In this document: in pieces, positions 32,531 to 41,786 of the stretch
Numbering within the stretch: the first letter of the stretch is position 1
How the letters are laid out: every line of letters starts with the position of its first letter
DNA from: Arenimonas fontis
Lineage (GTDB): Bacteria > Pseudomonadota > Gammaproteobacteria > Xanthomonadales > Xanthomonadaceae
Assembly: GCF_008386465.1 (NCBI RefSeq)
Contig: NZ_VUOD01000005.1
Span: 1 to 64,000, forward strand
Length of the DNA: 64,000 bases
Reading direction: 5' to 3'
The notes under the pieces: generated by a model
What the model was told of the DNA's origin: nothing
What the model saw: only the letters and a program-made list of their open reading frames with translations
The model's database searches: none
Translations under genes and position numbers: made by a program

Positions 32531-34015
32531 ATGAGCCGCCTCGTCATCGTCGTCGAAAAGCCATCCGACTGGGGCGCCCTGCACCCCTCCGCCGACGTGG
32601 TCGCCGCCGCCGACTATCTGCGCGGCGCCGCCGGCAACGAAAGCGAACGCACCCAGGTGATCAACCTGTGCCGCAGTTACAAGTACCTGGGCACCGGCTA
32701 CTACGTCTCGCTGCTGGCCGAGGCGCGCGGGCACAAGGTGATCCCCAGCGTTCGCACCATCAACGACCTGCGCCGGCGCTCGCTGTATGGCCTGGACATC
32801 GAGGACCTGAATGCCCGGCTTGGCAGGTTCTTGCCGGCCGGCTCGCGCGACACCGCCGACTTCAGTCTGCTGGTCTATTTCGGCCGTACCACCCACGGAC
32901 CGCTCGAGGACCTGGCGCAGCAGGTGTTCGAAACCTTTCCCTGCCCGATCCTGCGCATCGAGTTCGAACGGCAGCGGGTCTGGCAGATCGCCGCGATCAG
33001 GCCGGCCGGCCTGCACACGCTTTCCGACGCACAGGAAGACGCCTTTGCCGAAGCCCTGGATGCCTTCAGCCGCAAGCTGTGGCGGCGGCCACGGGCCCGG
33101 CGCAAGTACCGCTACGACCTGGCCATGCTGCAGGACCCGGCCGAGGCCATGCCACCCTCCAATCGCAAGGCACTCAAGCGGTTCATCGCCGCCGGCAAGG
33201 ACCTCGACATCGAGGTGGACCCGATCGGCAAGCGCGATTTCGCCCGCCTGGCCGAATACGATGCCTTGTTCATCCGCGAAACCACTGCGATAGACAATCA
33301 CACCTACCGTTTCGCGCACCGGGCCGAGCGCGAGGACATGGTGGTGATCGACGACCCTGGCTCGATCCTGCGCTGCACCAACAAGATCTACCTGCGCGAC
33401 CGCCTGCACGGCCGCAAGCTGCCGACGCCGCGCACCGAAATCGTGTTCCGCGACGACGCCGCCCGCCTGGCCGCCCTGCCCGACCTGCTGGGGTTGCCGC
33501 TGGTGCTGAAGATTCCCGACGGCAGCTTTTCCCGCGGCATCCACAAGGTGGAAACGACGGAGCAGCTGCGGGCGGTGGCCGAGCGGCTTTTCCAGCAGAC
33601 TGCGCTGCTGCTGGCCCAGGAATACGTCTATACCGAGTTCGACTGGCGCATCGGCGTGCTGGCCGGCGAGCCGCTGTACGCCTGCCAGTACTTCATGTCG
33701 CGCGGGCACTGGCAGATCTACGACCACGCCGCCAAGGGCGGGGTGCGCTCAGGCGGGTTCCGTACGCTGCCGGTGCGCGAGGCGCCTTCGGAGGTGGTCC
33801 GTCTGGCGACGCGGGCGGCCAATGCGATCGGAAACGGGCTCTACGGCGTCGATCTCAAGGTGGTGAAGGAGCGGACGGTCATCATCGAGGTCAACGACAA
33901 TCCCAGCATCGACGCCGGCGTCGAGGACGCCTACCTGGGCGAGGATCTCTACCGCCGCATCATGTCCGAGTTCCTCCGCCGGCTGGAGCGCAAGCGGCTC
34001 GGCGTTCGCGACTGA
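32531..34015 (+). CDS. RimK-family ATP-grasp ligase with RLAN domain
   Basis: This 494-residue protein has an N-terminal RLAN domain (about 1-190) with MSRLVIVVEKPSDWGA and NLCRSYKYLGTGYYVSLLAEARGHKVIPS, and a C-terminal RimK-like ATP-grasp domain (about 240-490). The latter contains TNKIYLRDRL, VLKIPDGSFSRGIHKVE, EYVYTEFDWRIGVLAGEP and the metal-binding IIEVNDNPSIDAG. Such enzymes form amide bonds between amino acids or attach them to a peptide or metabolite; the substrate here is unknown. ATG 32531 is chosen because MSRLVIVVEKP is the conserved start. The divergent GNAT may belong to the same pathway. Confidence 0.88.
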   Translation: MSRLVIVVEKPSDWGALHPSADVVAAADYLRGAAGNESERTQVINLCRSYKYLGTGYYVSLLAEARGHKVIPSVRTINDLRRRSLYGLDIEDLNARLGRFLPAGSRDTADFSLLVYFGRTTHGPLEDLAQQVFETFPCPILRIEFERQRVWQIAAIRPAGLHTLSDAQEDAFAEALDAFSRKLWRRPRARRKYRYDLAMLQDPAEAMPPSNRKALKRFIAAGKDLDIEVDPIGKRDFARLAEYDALFIRETTAIDNHTYRFAHRAEREDMVVIDDPGSILRCTNKIYLRDRLHGRKLPTPRTEIVFRDDAARLAALPDLLGLPLVLKIPDGSFSRGIHKVETTEQLRAVAERLFQQTALLLAQEYVYTEFDWRIGVLAGEPLYACQYFMSRGHWQIYDHAAKGGVRSGGFRTLPVREAPSEVVRLATRAANAIGNGLYGVDLKVVKERTVIIEVNDNPSIDAGVEDAYLGEDLYRRIMSEFLRRLERKRLGVRD

Positions 34016-34204
34016 CTTCTCCTGCGCTGCGGGTGGGATTGCCGGGTGGAGGCGGAGTGCCGGGCCCTCGGCCCGGGCGTGCGGCTGCCTCGGTGGAGGT
34101 GGCGCAACGAGCGCCGGCGACCCGCCCACGGCAGTCCGGCGACCGTCTCGGGCGGTGAGACGAAGCCCCGGCAGGCTGGGATGGTCATCAGCGGAGACAG
34201 CCCC

Positions 34205-34570
34205 ATGAACCGGAACGGCAACGACGCGACTCCCTCCCCCGACCCGCGCATCGCCAACGCCCTCTGGCACTGGCTGGCACTCGGCGCACTGGCCCTGCTG
34301 ATGCTGCCGCCGACCCGCGGCGAACTGCCCTGGCTGGGCAGCGGGCCGTTCTGGCTGTTGTCGGCGCCGGCGGCGGCGCTTGCGGTTCTGTACCGTGGCG
34401 TCCTGGCGGCGGCGTGGCGTGCGCACCTCGTCCGCGACACGCCACGCCGTCGCCGGCACGCCCGGGGCCACCAGGCCCGGCGACGGACTCACAGGCCAGC
34501 GGCGTCCAGTGCCTTCTCGGCGGCCTCGCGGCCACGTTCGGCCAGCTCCCTGGCACGCCAGAACTCGTAG
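34205..34570 (+). CDS. Small putative membrane protein, unknown
   Basis: This possible 121-residue protein has ATG 34205. Residues 20-60 contain two hydrophobic segments (ALWHWLALGALALLMLPP and FWLLSAPAAALAVLYRG), followed by an Arg/His-rich tail. The last 82 bp overlap the patatin gene on the opposite strand, so the true end may be questionable or the overlap genuine. The preceding 189 bp (34016-34204) hold no gene; a hairpin CGTCTC/GAGACG near 34142-34162 is visible there but no known riboswitch is recognised. Function not recognised. Confidence 0.5.
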   Translation: MNRNGNDATPSPDPRIANALWHWLALGALALLMLPPTRGELPWLGSGPFWLLSAPAAALAVLYRGVLAAAWRAHLVRDTPRRRRHARGHQARRRTHRPAASSAFSAASRPRSASSLARQNS

Positions 34571-35433
34571 AAGGTCGCGGTATCGCGCGGCAGGCGAACC
34601 ACCAGATCCGGCGGATCCTGGGCCAGGTGCAGGCGGGCCATGTGCGACTGCATGGTGTCCAGGGCCCGCGACATCAGGTCCATCACGCCACGGTCCTTGG
34701 CGGTGGCCCTGGCCGGACCGGACCTGGCCAGGCTTTCCCAGATCGCCGCCATGCGTTCGCGCAACGAGGCCGGCCCTCCCTCGCCGGCGCCGTCGGCGCC
34801 CTCGCCGTTGCCGGGGCCCGCATCCACTTCCTCATGGCGCGGCTCCAGCCCGCGTTGCAGGCGGGCCGGCTGGCCGCTGACGTCCACCGCGATCACCAGG
34901 TCGGCCTGCATCTGCCGGGTGGCCGCCACCGGTACCGGCGCCAGCAGGCCGCCGTCCACCAGCTCGCGGCCATTCAGGCGCTTGGGCGTGAACACCATCG
35001 GGATGGCGATCGAGGCGCGAATGGCGTCGAACAGCTTGCCGCGGGTCAGCCAGACTTCGCGCTGGCTGTCCAGGTCGGTGGCGACCGCGATGAAAGGAAT
35101 CGGCAGCTCCTCGATCAGGTGTTCGCCGACCAGTTCGCGCATGGCCGCGATCACCTTGTCGCCACGGATCAGGCCGGGATAGCCGAAAGCGAAATCAAGC
35201 AAGCGCAACACGTCGCCGCGTTCCAGGGTGCAAACCCAGTCCCGATACGCCTGCAGCCGGCCGGCGGCGTGGATGCCGCCGACCAGGGCCCCCATCGAGG
35301 CACCGGCCACGCCGGCGACCTGGTAGCCGCGCGCCTGCAGAGCCTCGATCACGCCGATGTGGGCCAAGCCGCGGGCGCCGCCGGCGCCCAGCACCAGGGC
35401 GACGCGCCGACCCTTGTCCGGCTCAGCGCTCAT
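34489..35433 (-). CDS. Patatin-like phospholipase family protein
   Basis: This 314-residue patatin-fold hydrolase (RssA/YchK type) has the oxyanion hole GAGGARGLAHIGV, nucleophile Ser46 in GASMG, and catalytic Asp160 in VDGG. A charged Gly/Glu insert (about 195-215) lies after the catalytic core. No signal peptide is present, so it is cytosolic or peripheral. It probably has lipid acyl hydrolase activity of unknown specificity. It overlaps the upstream WYL regulator by 11 bp, so both are likely on one message. Confidence 0.9.
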   Translation of the reverse strand: MSAEPDKGRRVALVLGAGGARGLAHIGVIEALQARGYQVAGVAGASMGALVGGIHAAGRLQAYRDWVCTLERGDVLRLLDFAFGYPGLIRGDKVIAAMRELVGEHLIEELPIPFIAVATDLDSQREVWLTRGKLFDAIRASIAIPMVFTPKRLNGRELVDGGLLAPVPVAATRQMQADLVIAVDVSGQPARLQRGLEPRHEEVDAGPGNGEGADGAGEGGPASLRERMAAIWESLARSGPARATAKDRGVMDLMSRALDTMQSHMARLHLAQDPPDLVVRLPRDTATFYEFWRARELAERGREAAEKALDAAGL

Positions 35434-36391
35434 AGGTGGCCAGGGCCAGCTGGAGCAGGGTGCGGGCCTGTTCGCGCAGGGCCGCCGGCGCCACCACTTC
35501 GGCGTCGGCGCCGTAACGCAACACGTCCATCAGCAGTTCCCTGGACTGGCTGTAGGGCACCTTCAGTTCATAGCGGCCATCGGCCAGAAAACGCCCTTCC
35601 TGCTTGCCGTGCCAGTGCTCGTCCGCCACCCAACGCGCGGCCTTGGCCGAGAAGACGATGGTCGCCACCGCCTTTGGCGTGCCGGAGAAGATGCCGTAGC
35701 TGGAGGCCAGGTGCTGGTTGAGCTCCTCGTCGGGCAGGTCGCGGGCGACCTCGTCCAGCATGCGGGCGTTCTGCACACGGTCCACCGAAAAGCTGCGCAG
35801 GCCCTCGCGCTCGTGGTCCCACGCGTCCAGGTACCAGTTGTCCTTGTAGTGGGTCAGGCGCTGCGGCGAAACCCTGCGATGGGTACGTTCGTTGGTGGAG
35901 CGCGCCAGGTAATCGAACTCCAGCTGGCGCCGGTCCAGCACGGCGCTGGCGACAGTGCGGAAGGCGGCCTCGTCGCGTCGGCGCACACCACTGGCGATCA
36001 CCCGCACCCGTTCCACCGGCCAGCGCTTGCCGCCGGCCTGCTGGGCCAGCAGGCTTTCGATGCGGCCGCGCAGCGGCGCCAGCGCCGTGGACAGCACGCC
36101 ATCGCCGGTGCGCACCAGCAGCTGGTGGGCGGCCAGCAGGGCGTGCAGTTCGTCGGAGCTCAGCCACAGGCCGGGCAGCTCGAAGCGGCCGGCTTCCTTC
36201 TCGTCGTAACGGATGCGGCCCTCGCCCACGCTTTCCACCGGCGCCGCCAAGGCATCGCGCAGGAAGGCGATGTCGCGGTACAGCGTGGCCCGGGAGCAGC
36301 CCAGGTCCTGCATCAGGGTCTGGATGGACACCCCGTAGCGCGAGGATTTCAGGGTGCGGTGCAGGGCGAGGATGCGCTCGTAGCGGTCCAT
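35423..36391 (-). CDS. WYL-domain transcriptional regulator (YafY family)
   Basis: This 322-residue protein has an N-terminal DeoR/HTH_11 helix-turn-helix (MDRYERILALHRTLKSSRYGVSIQTLMQDLGCSRATLYRDIAFLR), a WYL domain in the middle (REGLRSFSVDRV, NWYLDAWDHE) and a C-terminal WCX region. WYL regulators sense nucleotides or nucleic acids and often control DNA repair or defence genes. Here only the patatin gene follows, overlapping by 11 bp. ATG 36391 is chosen because the HTH starts immediately. Confidence 0.9.
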   Translation of the reverse strand: MDRYERILALHRTLKSSRYGVSIQTLMQDLGCSRATLYRDIAFLRDALAAPVESVGEGRIRYDEKEAGRFELPGLWLSSDELHALLAAHQLLVRTGDGVLSTALAPLRGRIESLLAQQAGGKRWPVERVRVIASGVRRRDEAAFRTVASAVLDRRQLEFDYLARSTNERTHRRVSPQRLTHYKDNWYLDAWDHEREGLRSFSVDRVQNARMLDEVARDLPDEELNQHLASSYGIFSGTPKAVATIVFSAKAARWVADEHWHGKQEGRFLADGRYELKVPYSQSRELLMDVLRYGADAEVVAPAALREQARTLLQLALATYER

Positions 36392-36506
36392 GGCGGGAAG
36401 GGCTGGCGGCCGGGTGGGGGCATGTAGAATGGCACCGCCCACCGGGCCTTTCAAAGGCAAGCGCCTTTCGGGGCCAGGGGCCTTTCGAAGCCGCGGAGAA
36501 AACGCC

Positions 36507-37067
36507 ATGCGCCTGCGTCTGTTCGCCTGCCTGCTGCTGTGCCCGTTCGCCTTGCCCGTCCTGGCCGGTCCCCGCGAGGAACTGACGGCGGCCTGGGCCA
36601 AGTTCATCCAGCTGGAGGCCTTTCGGGCCGAAGTCCGGAGCGCCGGCGACGACAGGCTGAGCGCCCGCATGAGCTTCCGTGCGCCGGACCGGTTCCGGAT
36701 CGAGGTGGACAATGCCCCTGGCATGATCATCATCGGCAACACCGCCTACATGAACATGGGCGCCGGCTGGATGAGCGTGCCGGTGCCGGTGGCGGACATG
36801 ACCCGGAAGTATCGCGACGATTCCGTGCTGGAACAGGCCGCGAAGATGCAAGTCGAGGCTTTGGGCGAAGACCGCCTGGACGGCGAACCGGTGCGCAAGT
36901 ACCGCTACACCACGCCCGACAGCCCGAACACCCGCCAGGTGGCCTGGGTGTCACAGGACAGCGGCTACGTGCTGCAGATCGAAGTGGACGGCGAAGGCAG
37001 GGACGACGTGGTGATCCGTTACCGCGACTTCAACGACCCGGGCATCCGCATCGAAGCACCGCGCTGA
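36507..37067 (+). CDS. Secreted LolA/LppX-fold-like protein
   Basis: This 186-residue protein has a signal peptide (1-20, ending VLAG). The mature part resembles the LolA/LolB-like half-barrel family: FRAEVRSAGDDRLSARMSFRAPDRFRIEVD, MIIIGNTAYMNMGAGW, EDRLDGEPVRKYRYTT, DSGYVLQIEVDGEG and a final VIRYRDFNDPGIRIEAP. It probably binds lipid or hydrophobic ligand in the periplasm; this is inference from the pattern. A TAGAAT lies 77 bp upstream, and a GCCTTT-C-AAAGGC palindrome at 36446-36458 lies between it and the start. soeA begins 22 bp downstream. Confidence 0.7.
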   Translation: MRLRLFACLLLCPFALPVLAGPREELTAAWAKFIQLEAFRAEVRSAGDDRLSARMSFRAPDRFRIEVDNAPGMIIIGNTAYMNMGAGWMSVPVPVADMTRKYRDDSVLEQAAKMQVEALGEDRLDGEPVRKYRYTTPDSPNTRQVAWVSQDSGYVLQIEVDGEGRDDVVIRYRDFNDPGIRIEAPR

Positions 37068-37089
37068 GCACCGCTTCCCGTCCGCGGCG

Positions 37090-40008
37090 ATGACCGAACC
37101 CGCGCTGGACCTGCAACGGCCGGTCGGCGACCAGGTTCGCCGGACCACCTGCTACATGTGCGCCTGCAGGTGCGGCATCAACGTGCACCTTCGCGACGGC
37201 CAGGTGCGCTACATCGAGGGCAACCCCGAGCATCCGGTGAACCGGGGCGTGCTTTGCGCCAAGGGCTCGGCTGGCATCATGCAGCACTATTCGCCGGCGC
37301 GGCTGCGCAAGCCGATGAAGCGGGTGGGCGAGCGCGGCGAGAACCGCTTCCAGGAGATTTCCTGGGACGAAGCCCTGGAGATCGCAACCGCCTGGCTGCG
37401 CGAGGCCCGCGAGAAGGATCCCGACCGCCTGGCCTTCTTCACCGGCCGCGACCAGAGCCAGGCCCTGACCGGCTGGTGGGCGCAGCAATACGGCACCGTC
37501 AACTACGCCGCCCACGGCGGGTTCTGCTCGGTGAACATGGCGGCTGGCGGCCTGTACACGCTCGGTGGCAGTTTCTGGGAATTCGGCGAACCGGACTGGG
37601 AGCACACGAAATACCTGATGCTCTGGGGCGTGGCCGAGGACCACGACTCCAACCCGATCAAGCTCGGGCTGGGCCGGCTGAAGGCGCGCGGCGCCAAGAT
37701 CGTGGCGGTGAACCCGGTGCGCACCGGCTATGGCGCGGTGGCCGACGAATGGCTCGGCATCCGCCCCGGCAGCGACGGCCTGCTGGCTTTCGCCCTGATC
37801 CACGAGCTGCTGAAGGCCGATCGCGTGGATCTGGACTACCTGGTGCGCTACACCAATGCGCATTGGCTGGTGCTGGACAACCCGGGCGGCGCCGACGACG
37901 GCCTGTTCGCCCGTGACGGGCAGGGGCGGGTGCTTTGCTGGGATCGGGGCAGCCCTCCGCCCGGGCCCCTGTCCGGCGAGGGGGAGGGGGAGAATGACCA
38001 AGGCCCCTCTCCCCCCGCGGGAAACGGCCCGGGGAGAGGAGGCGCGCCCGCACCGGCCGAGGCCACCGGCATCCATCCGGCCATCGTCGGCGACTACACC
38101 CTGCCCGACGGCCGCCGCGCCCGTCCCGTGTTCCACCTGGTGGCCGAACGCTACCTCGATCCGCAGTATGCGCCCGAGGCCGTCGCCGGGCGCTGTGGGC
38201 TGCCGGCCGCGACCATCCGCCGGCTCGCCCGCGAGATCGCCGCCGCGGCCTTCGACGATCCGGTGGTGATAGAACAGCCCTGGACCGACGCGCACGGCGT
38301 CGAGCACCCGCGCATGCTCGGCCGCCCGGTGGCCTTCCACGCCATGCGCGGCATCAGTGCCCACAGCAACGGCTTCCATACCTGCCGCGCCCTGCACCTG
38401 CTGCAACTGTTGCTGGGCGCGGTGGACACGCCGGGCAGCTTCCGATTCCAGCCGCCCTACCCGCGGCCGATACCGCCGGCCAACCGGCCGGGCAAGACAC
38501 GCAAGCCCGACGGCACGCTCGGCGCCGCACCGCTGGGTTTCATCCACGGTCCGGAAGACCTGCTGGTGGACGAACAGGGCCAGCCCCGCCGCATCGACCA
38601 TGCCTATAGCTGGCGCTACCCGCTGGCCGTGCACGGCATGATGCACACCCTGATCCGCAATGCCTGGGCGGCGGATCCGGCGCCGGTGGACGTGCTGTTC
38701 CTGTTCATGGCCAACATGGCCTGGAACTCGGCCATGAATACCCGCGAAACCATCGCCTGGCTGACCGACCGACGCGAGGACGGCAATTACCGCATCCCCC
38801 GCATCATCTATTCGGACGCCTACGCCAGCGAGATGGTCGCCTATGCCGACCTGGTGCTGCCCGACACCACCTACCTGGAACGTTTCGACGCCATATCGCT
38901 GCTGGACCGGCCGATCTCCGATGCCGACGCCGCCGCCGACGCCATCCGCTGGCCGGTGCTGGACCCGGCCGCACAGGCCGAAGGCCGCGACGTGCGCGGC
39001 TTCCAGTCGGTGCTGATCGAGCTGGGGGCGCGCCTGGGCCTGCCCGGCCTGGTCAGGGAGGACGGCAGCCCGCGCTACCGCGACTACGCCGACTACATCG
39101 TCCACCACGAGCGCGCGCCCGGCGTGGGCCTGCTGGCGGGCTGGCGCGGCGACGGCAGCGCCCACGGCAAGGGCGCGCCGAATCCGCGGCAGCTGGAGCA
39201 CTACCAGCGGCACGGCGGCTTCTGGCAGGCACCGGTGCCGGCACGCGGCCGCTACTTCAAGATGGCCAATGCCGACTACCTGCGCTGGGCCCGCGACATG
39301 GGCTTCATCGGCGACGACGCGCCGATCGTGCTGCAGCTGTATTCGGAAACCCTGCAGAAGTTCCGCCTGGCCGCCCGCGGCCATGGCCCGGTACGACCGC
39401 CGGCAGCCGAGCGCGCGCGGGTGGAACGCTACTTCGACCCGCTGCCGTTCTGGTACGAGCCCTTCGAGGGCGAGCAGGCCGGCCATGTTCGTTATCCGCT
39501 CAGCGCCATCACCCAGCGGCCGCCCTTCATGTACCACGCCTGGGGTTCGCAGAACGCCTGGCTGCGCCAGATCATGACCCGCAACCTGCTGTTCCTGCAC
39601 CCGGACACCGCCGCCCGGCTCGGCCTGGCCGATGGCGACTGGGCACATGTGGATTCGCACCACGGCCGCATCACCGTGCCGGTGAAGCTGGCCGGAAACG
39701 TGCAGCCGGACACCGTCTGGACCTGGAACGCGATCGGCAAGCGCCGCGGCGCCTGGAAGCTGGCCCCGGAGGCGCCGGAAGGACGGCAGGGGTTCCTGCT
39801 CAACCACCTGATCTCGGACCGGCTGCCGGACGCCGCTGCCGCCAATGCCGACCCGGTCACCGGCCAGGCCGCCTGGTTCGACCTGCGGGTGGCGGTGTCG
39901 CGCGCCGAGGCGCCGGCCGACGGCGCCCAGCCGCAGTTCCCCGCCCTGGGCGATGGTCCGGCCGAGGCCGGCCCGCTACGCTACGGGGCCAGGTTCCGGA
40001 GCCGCTGA
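37090..40008 (+). CDS. soeA: Sulfite dehydrogenase molybdopterin subunit SoeA
   Basis: This is a 972-residue DMSO-reductase-family enzyme. A [4Fe-4S] cluster is bound by Cys21, Cys24, Cys28 and Cys56, followed by three molybdopterin domains and a C-terminal dinucleotide-binding domain (about 800-930). No Tat signal is present, so it faces the cytoplasm, as known for SoeABC, which oxidises sulfite and feeds the quinone pool. The set with a DmsB-like and a DmsC/NrfD-like subunit supports SoeA; other formate or polysulfide enzymes are less likely. Residues about 288-325 are an in-frame Pro/Gly-rich insertion from a palindromic element. It overlaps the next gene by one base. Confidence 0.82.
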   Translation: MTEPALDLQRPVGDQVRRTTCYMCACRCGINVHLRDGQVRYIEGNPEHPVNRGVLCAKGSAGIMQHYSPARLRKPMKRVGERGENRFQEISWDEALEIATAWLREAREKDPDRLAFFTGRDQSQALTGWWAQQYGTVNYAAHGGFCSVNMAAGGLYTLGGSFWEFGEPDWEHTKYLMLWGVAEDHDSNPIKLGLGRLKARGAKIVAVNPVRTGYGAVADEWLGIRPGSDGLLAFALIHELLKADRVDLDYLVRYTNAHWLVLDNPGGADDGLFARDGQGRVLCWDRGSPPPGPLSGEGEGENDQGPSPPAGNGPGRGGAPAPAEATGIHPAIVGDYTLPDGRRARPVFHLVAERYLDPQYAPEAVAGRCGLPAATIRRLAREIAAAAFDDPVVIEQPWTDAHGVEHPRMLGRPVAFHAMRGISAHSNGFHTCRALHLLQLLLGAVDTPGSFRFQPPYPRPIPPANRPGKTRKPDGTLGAAPLGFIHGPEDLLVDEQGQPRRIDHAYSWRYPLAVHGMMHTLIRNAWAADPAPVDVLFLFMANMAWNSAMNTRETIAWLTDRREDGNYRIPRIIYSDAYASEMVAYADLVLPDTTYLERFDAISLLDRPISDADAAADAIRWPVLDPAAQAEGRDVRGFQSVLIELGARLGLPGLVREDGSPRYRDYADYIVHHERAPGVGLLAGWRGDGSAHGKGAPNPRQLEHYQRHGGFWQAPVPARGRYFKMANADYLRWARDMGFIGDDAPIVLQLYSETLQKFRLAARGHGPVRPPAAERARVERYFDPLPFWYEPFEGEQAGHVRYPLSAITQRPPFMYHAWGSQNAWLRQIMTRNLLFLHPDTAARLGLADGDWAHVDSHHGRITVPVKLAGNVQPDTVWTWNAIGKRRGAWKLAPEAPEGRQGFLLNHLISDRLPDAAAANADPVTGQAAWFDLRVAVSRAEAPADGAQPQFPALGDGPAEAGPLRYGARFRSR
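37953..38045. repeat. Palindromic element inserted in frame within soeA
   Basis: Two inverted repeats lie in the coding sequence: CCCCT/AGGGG (37966-37983) and CCTCTCCCC/GGGGAGAGG (38006-38014 / 38031-38039). They translate to a Pro/Gly/Glu-rich, low-complexity stretch (SPPPGPLSGEGEGEN and onward) unlike the rest of SoeA. The CCTCTCCC...GGGAGAGG character matches the intergenic palindrome at 54743-54767, so an intergenic repeat probably entered the gene without breaking the frame. Confidence 0.7.
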
Positions 40009-41786
40009 TGTCCACCGAAGCCCTGCTCACCCTCGCCGTGCTGGCCGGTGCGGTCTACCTGTTCGTCACCGAGAAGCTGCCGGTGGACGTGGTGGCCATG
40101 CTGGTGCTGGCCGGCCTGCTGGTGCTGGGCCTGGTGAGCCCGGCCGAGGCCCTGAGCGGTTTCAGCTCCGAGGCCACCATCACCGTCGCGGCCATGTTCA
40201 TCCTCAGCGCCGGCCTGGCGCACACGGGCGCCGTGGCTTCGCTGGGCCGGCTGCTGGCGCGGGTGCGCCGGCCCTGGCTGTTCATGCTGCTGCTGATGGT
40301 GGTGATCGGCCCGGTCTCGGCCTTCGTCAACAACACCGCCGCGGTGGCGGTGTTGCTGCCGCTGGTGCTGGCGGCGACCTCGGCCAACGGGCAATCGCCC
40401 TCGCAGGTGCTGATCCCGATGTCCTACGCGGCACAGATGGGCGGCGTCTGCACCCTGATCGGCACCTCGACCAACCTGCTGGTGAACTCGATCGCCAAGG
40501 ACCTGGGCCATTCCGGGTTCCAGCTGTTCGATTTCACCCCGCTGGGCATGATCACCATGGGGGCAGGCTTCGTCTACCTGATGGCGGCCAGGCGCTGGCT
40601 GCTGCCGCACCATCCGCCGGCGCCGCTGACCGAAGCCTATGGCCTGGGCAAGTACATCACCGAGCTGCGCGTGATGTCCGGTTCGCCGCTGATCGGCAAG
40701 TCGGTGGCGCAGAGCAAGCTGGCGCAGAAGCATTCTGTCTACGTGCTGGAGCTGATCCGCGGCGAGGAAAAGCACTGGTCGCCGCGGGCCGAACTGCTGC
40801 GCGAGGGCGACGTGCTGCTGGTGCGCGGCGACTGGGAGAAACTCAACGAACTCAAGGACAACGCCAAGCTGGAGCTGGAGCCCGAGTTCAAGCTGCAGGA
40901 CACCCAGTTCTCCGGCGAGGATGGCGAGCAGGCGCAGGTGTTGCTGGAAGCGATGGTGGCTCCGGGCTCGCGTTTTGCCGGCCAGACCCTGCAGGAACTG
41001 GACTTCCACTGGCACTACAACGCCACCGTACTGGCGGTGCACCGGCGCGGCGAAGTACTGCGCGAGAAGATAAAGGACGTGCGCCTGAGCATCGGCGACG
41101 TGTTGCTGCTGCTGGTCCCCAAGGCCGACCTGGCGGTGCTGCGCGGCAACGAGAACCTGGTGATCCTGAACGAACACGACGACGCCCGGCCCGAGCGCGG
41201 CAAGGCCCTGCTGGCCATCGCCATCGTCGCCAGCGCGATCACCGTGGCGGGCGTGGGGCTGCTGCCGATCGTGGCCGCCGCCATCCTCGGCGGCATCGCC
41301 CTGGTCGCCACCCGCTGCATTGGCAACGACCAGGCCTACCAGGCCGTGGACTGGCGGGTGATCGTGCTGTTGGCCGGCGTCATCCCGCTGGGCATCGCCA
41401 TGCAGAAATCCGGCCTGGCCCAGGGCATCGCCGACCTGGCCCTGGGCGGGGTCGGCCGGTTCGGGCCGCTGGCGGTACTGGCCGCCATCTACCTGCTGAC
41501 CGCGGTACTGACCGAAGTGATGAGCAACAATGCGGCGGCGGTGTTGATCACCCCGATCGCCTACTCCACGGCATTGGCGATGGGGGTCAGCCCGACCCCG
41601 TTCCTGGTGGCGGTGGCCTTCGCCGCCTCCACCAGTTTCGCCACCCCCGTCGGTTACCAGACCAACACCATGGTCTACAACGCCGGCAACTACCGTTTCT
41701 CCGACTTCCTGCGCATGGGCGTACCGCTGAACATCCTGTTCTGGGTGCTGGCCGTGATCTTCATTCCGCGGCTGTTCCCGTTCTGA
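40008..41786 (+). CDS. DASS/SLC13-family transporter with two RCK_C (TrkA-C) domains
   Basis: This 592-residue permease has about 10-12 helices, in two halves with conserved SNN-type motifs (AFVNNTAAVAVLLPL and EVMSNNAAAVLITPI) and GTSTNLLV. The cytoplasmic loop (about 215-390) holds two RCK_C domains. Relatives carry sulfate, dicarboxylates or other anions. Its location between soeA and soeB, with one-base TGATG overlaps on both sides, suggests it moves sulfite or the product sulfate; this is inference from context. Direction of transport cannot be read. Confidence 0.85.
   Translation: MSTEALLTLAVLAGAVYLFVTEKLPVDVVAMLVLAGLLVLGLVSPAEALSGFSSEATITVAAMFILSAGLAHTGAVASLGRLLARVRRPWLFMLLLMVVIGPVSAFVNNTAAVAVLLPLVLAATSANGQSPSQVLIPMSYAAQMGGVCTLIGTSTNLLVNSIAKDLGHSGFQLFDFTPLGMITMGAGFVYLMAARRWLLPHHPPAPLTEAYGLGKYITELRVMSGSPLIGKSVAQSKLAQKHSVYVLELIRGEEKHWSPRAELLREGDVLLVRGDWEKLNELKDNAKLELEPEFKLQDTQFSGEDGEQAQVLLEAMVAPGSRFAGQTLQELDFHWHYNATVLAVHRRGEVLREKIKDVRLSIGDVLLLLVPKADLAVLRGNENLVILNEHDDARPERGKALLAIAIVASAITVAGVGLLPIVAAAILGGIALVATRCIGNDQAYQAVDWRVIVLLAGVIPLGIAMQKSGLAQGIADLALGGVGRFGPLAVLAAIYLLTAVLTEVMSNNAAAVLITPIAYSTALAMGVSPTPFLVAVAFAASTSFATPVGYQTNTMVYNAGNYRFSDFLRMGVPLNILFWVLAVIFIPRLFPF

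Noticed and set aside
39845-41785. Open plus-strand frame running through the SLC13 transporter gene before entering soeB
   Set aside because: The stretch before ATG 41786 is Gly/Ala/Arg-rich and unrelated to SoeB. The real SoeB starts at the TGATG overlap, where the cysteine motifs begin shortly after.
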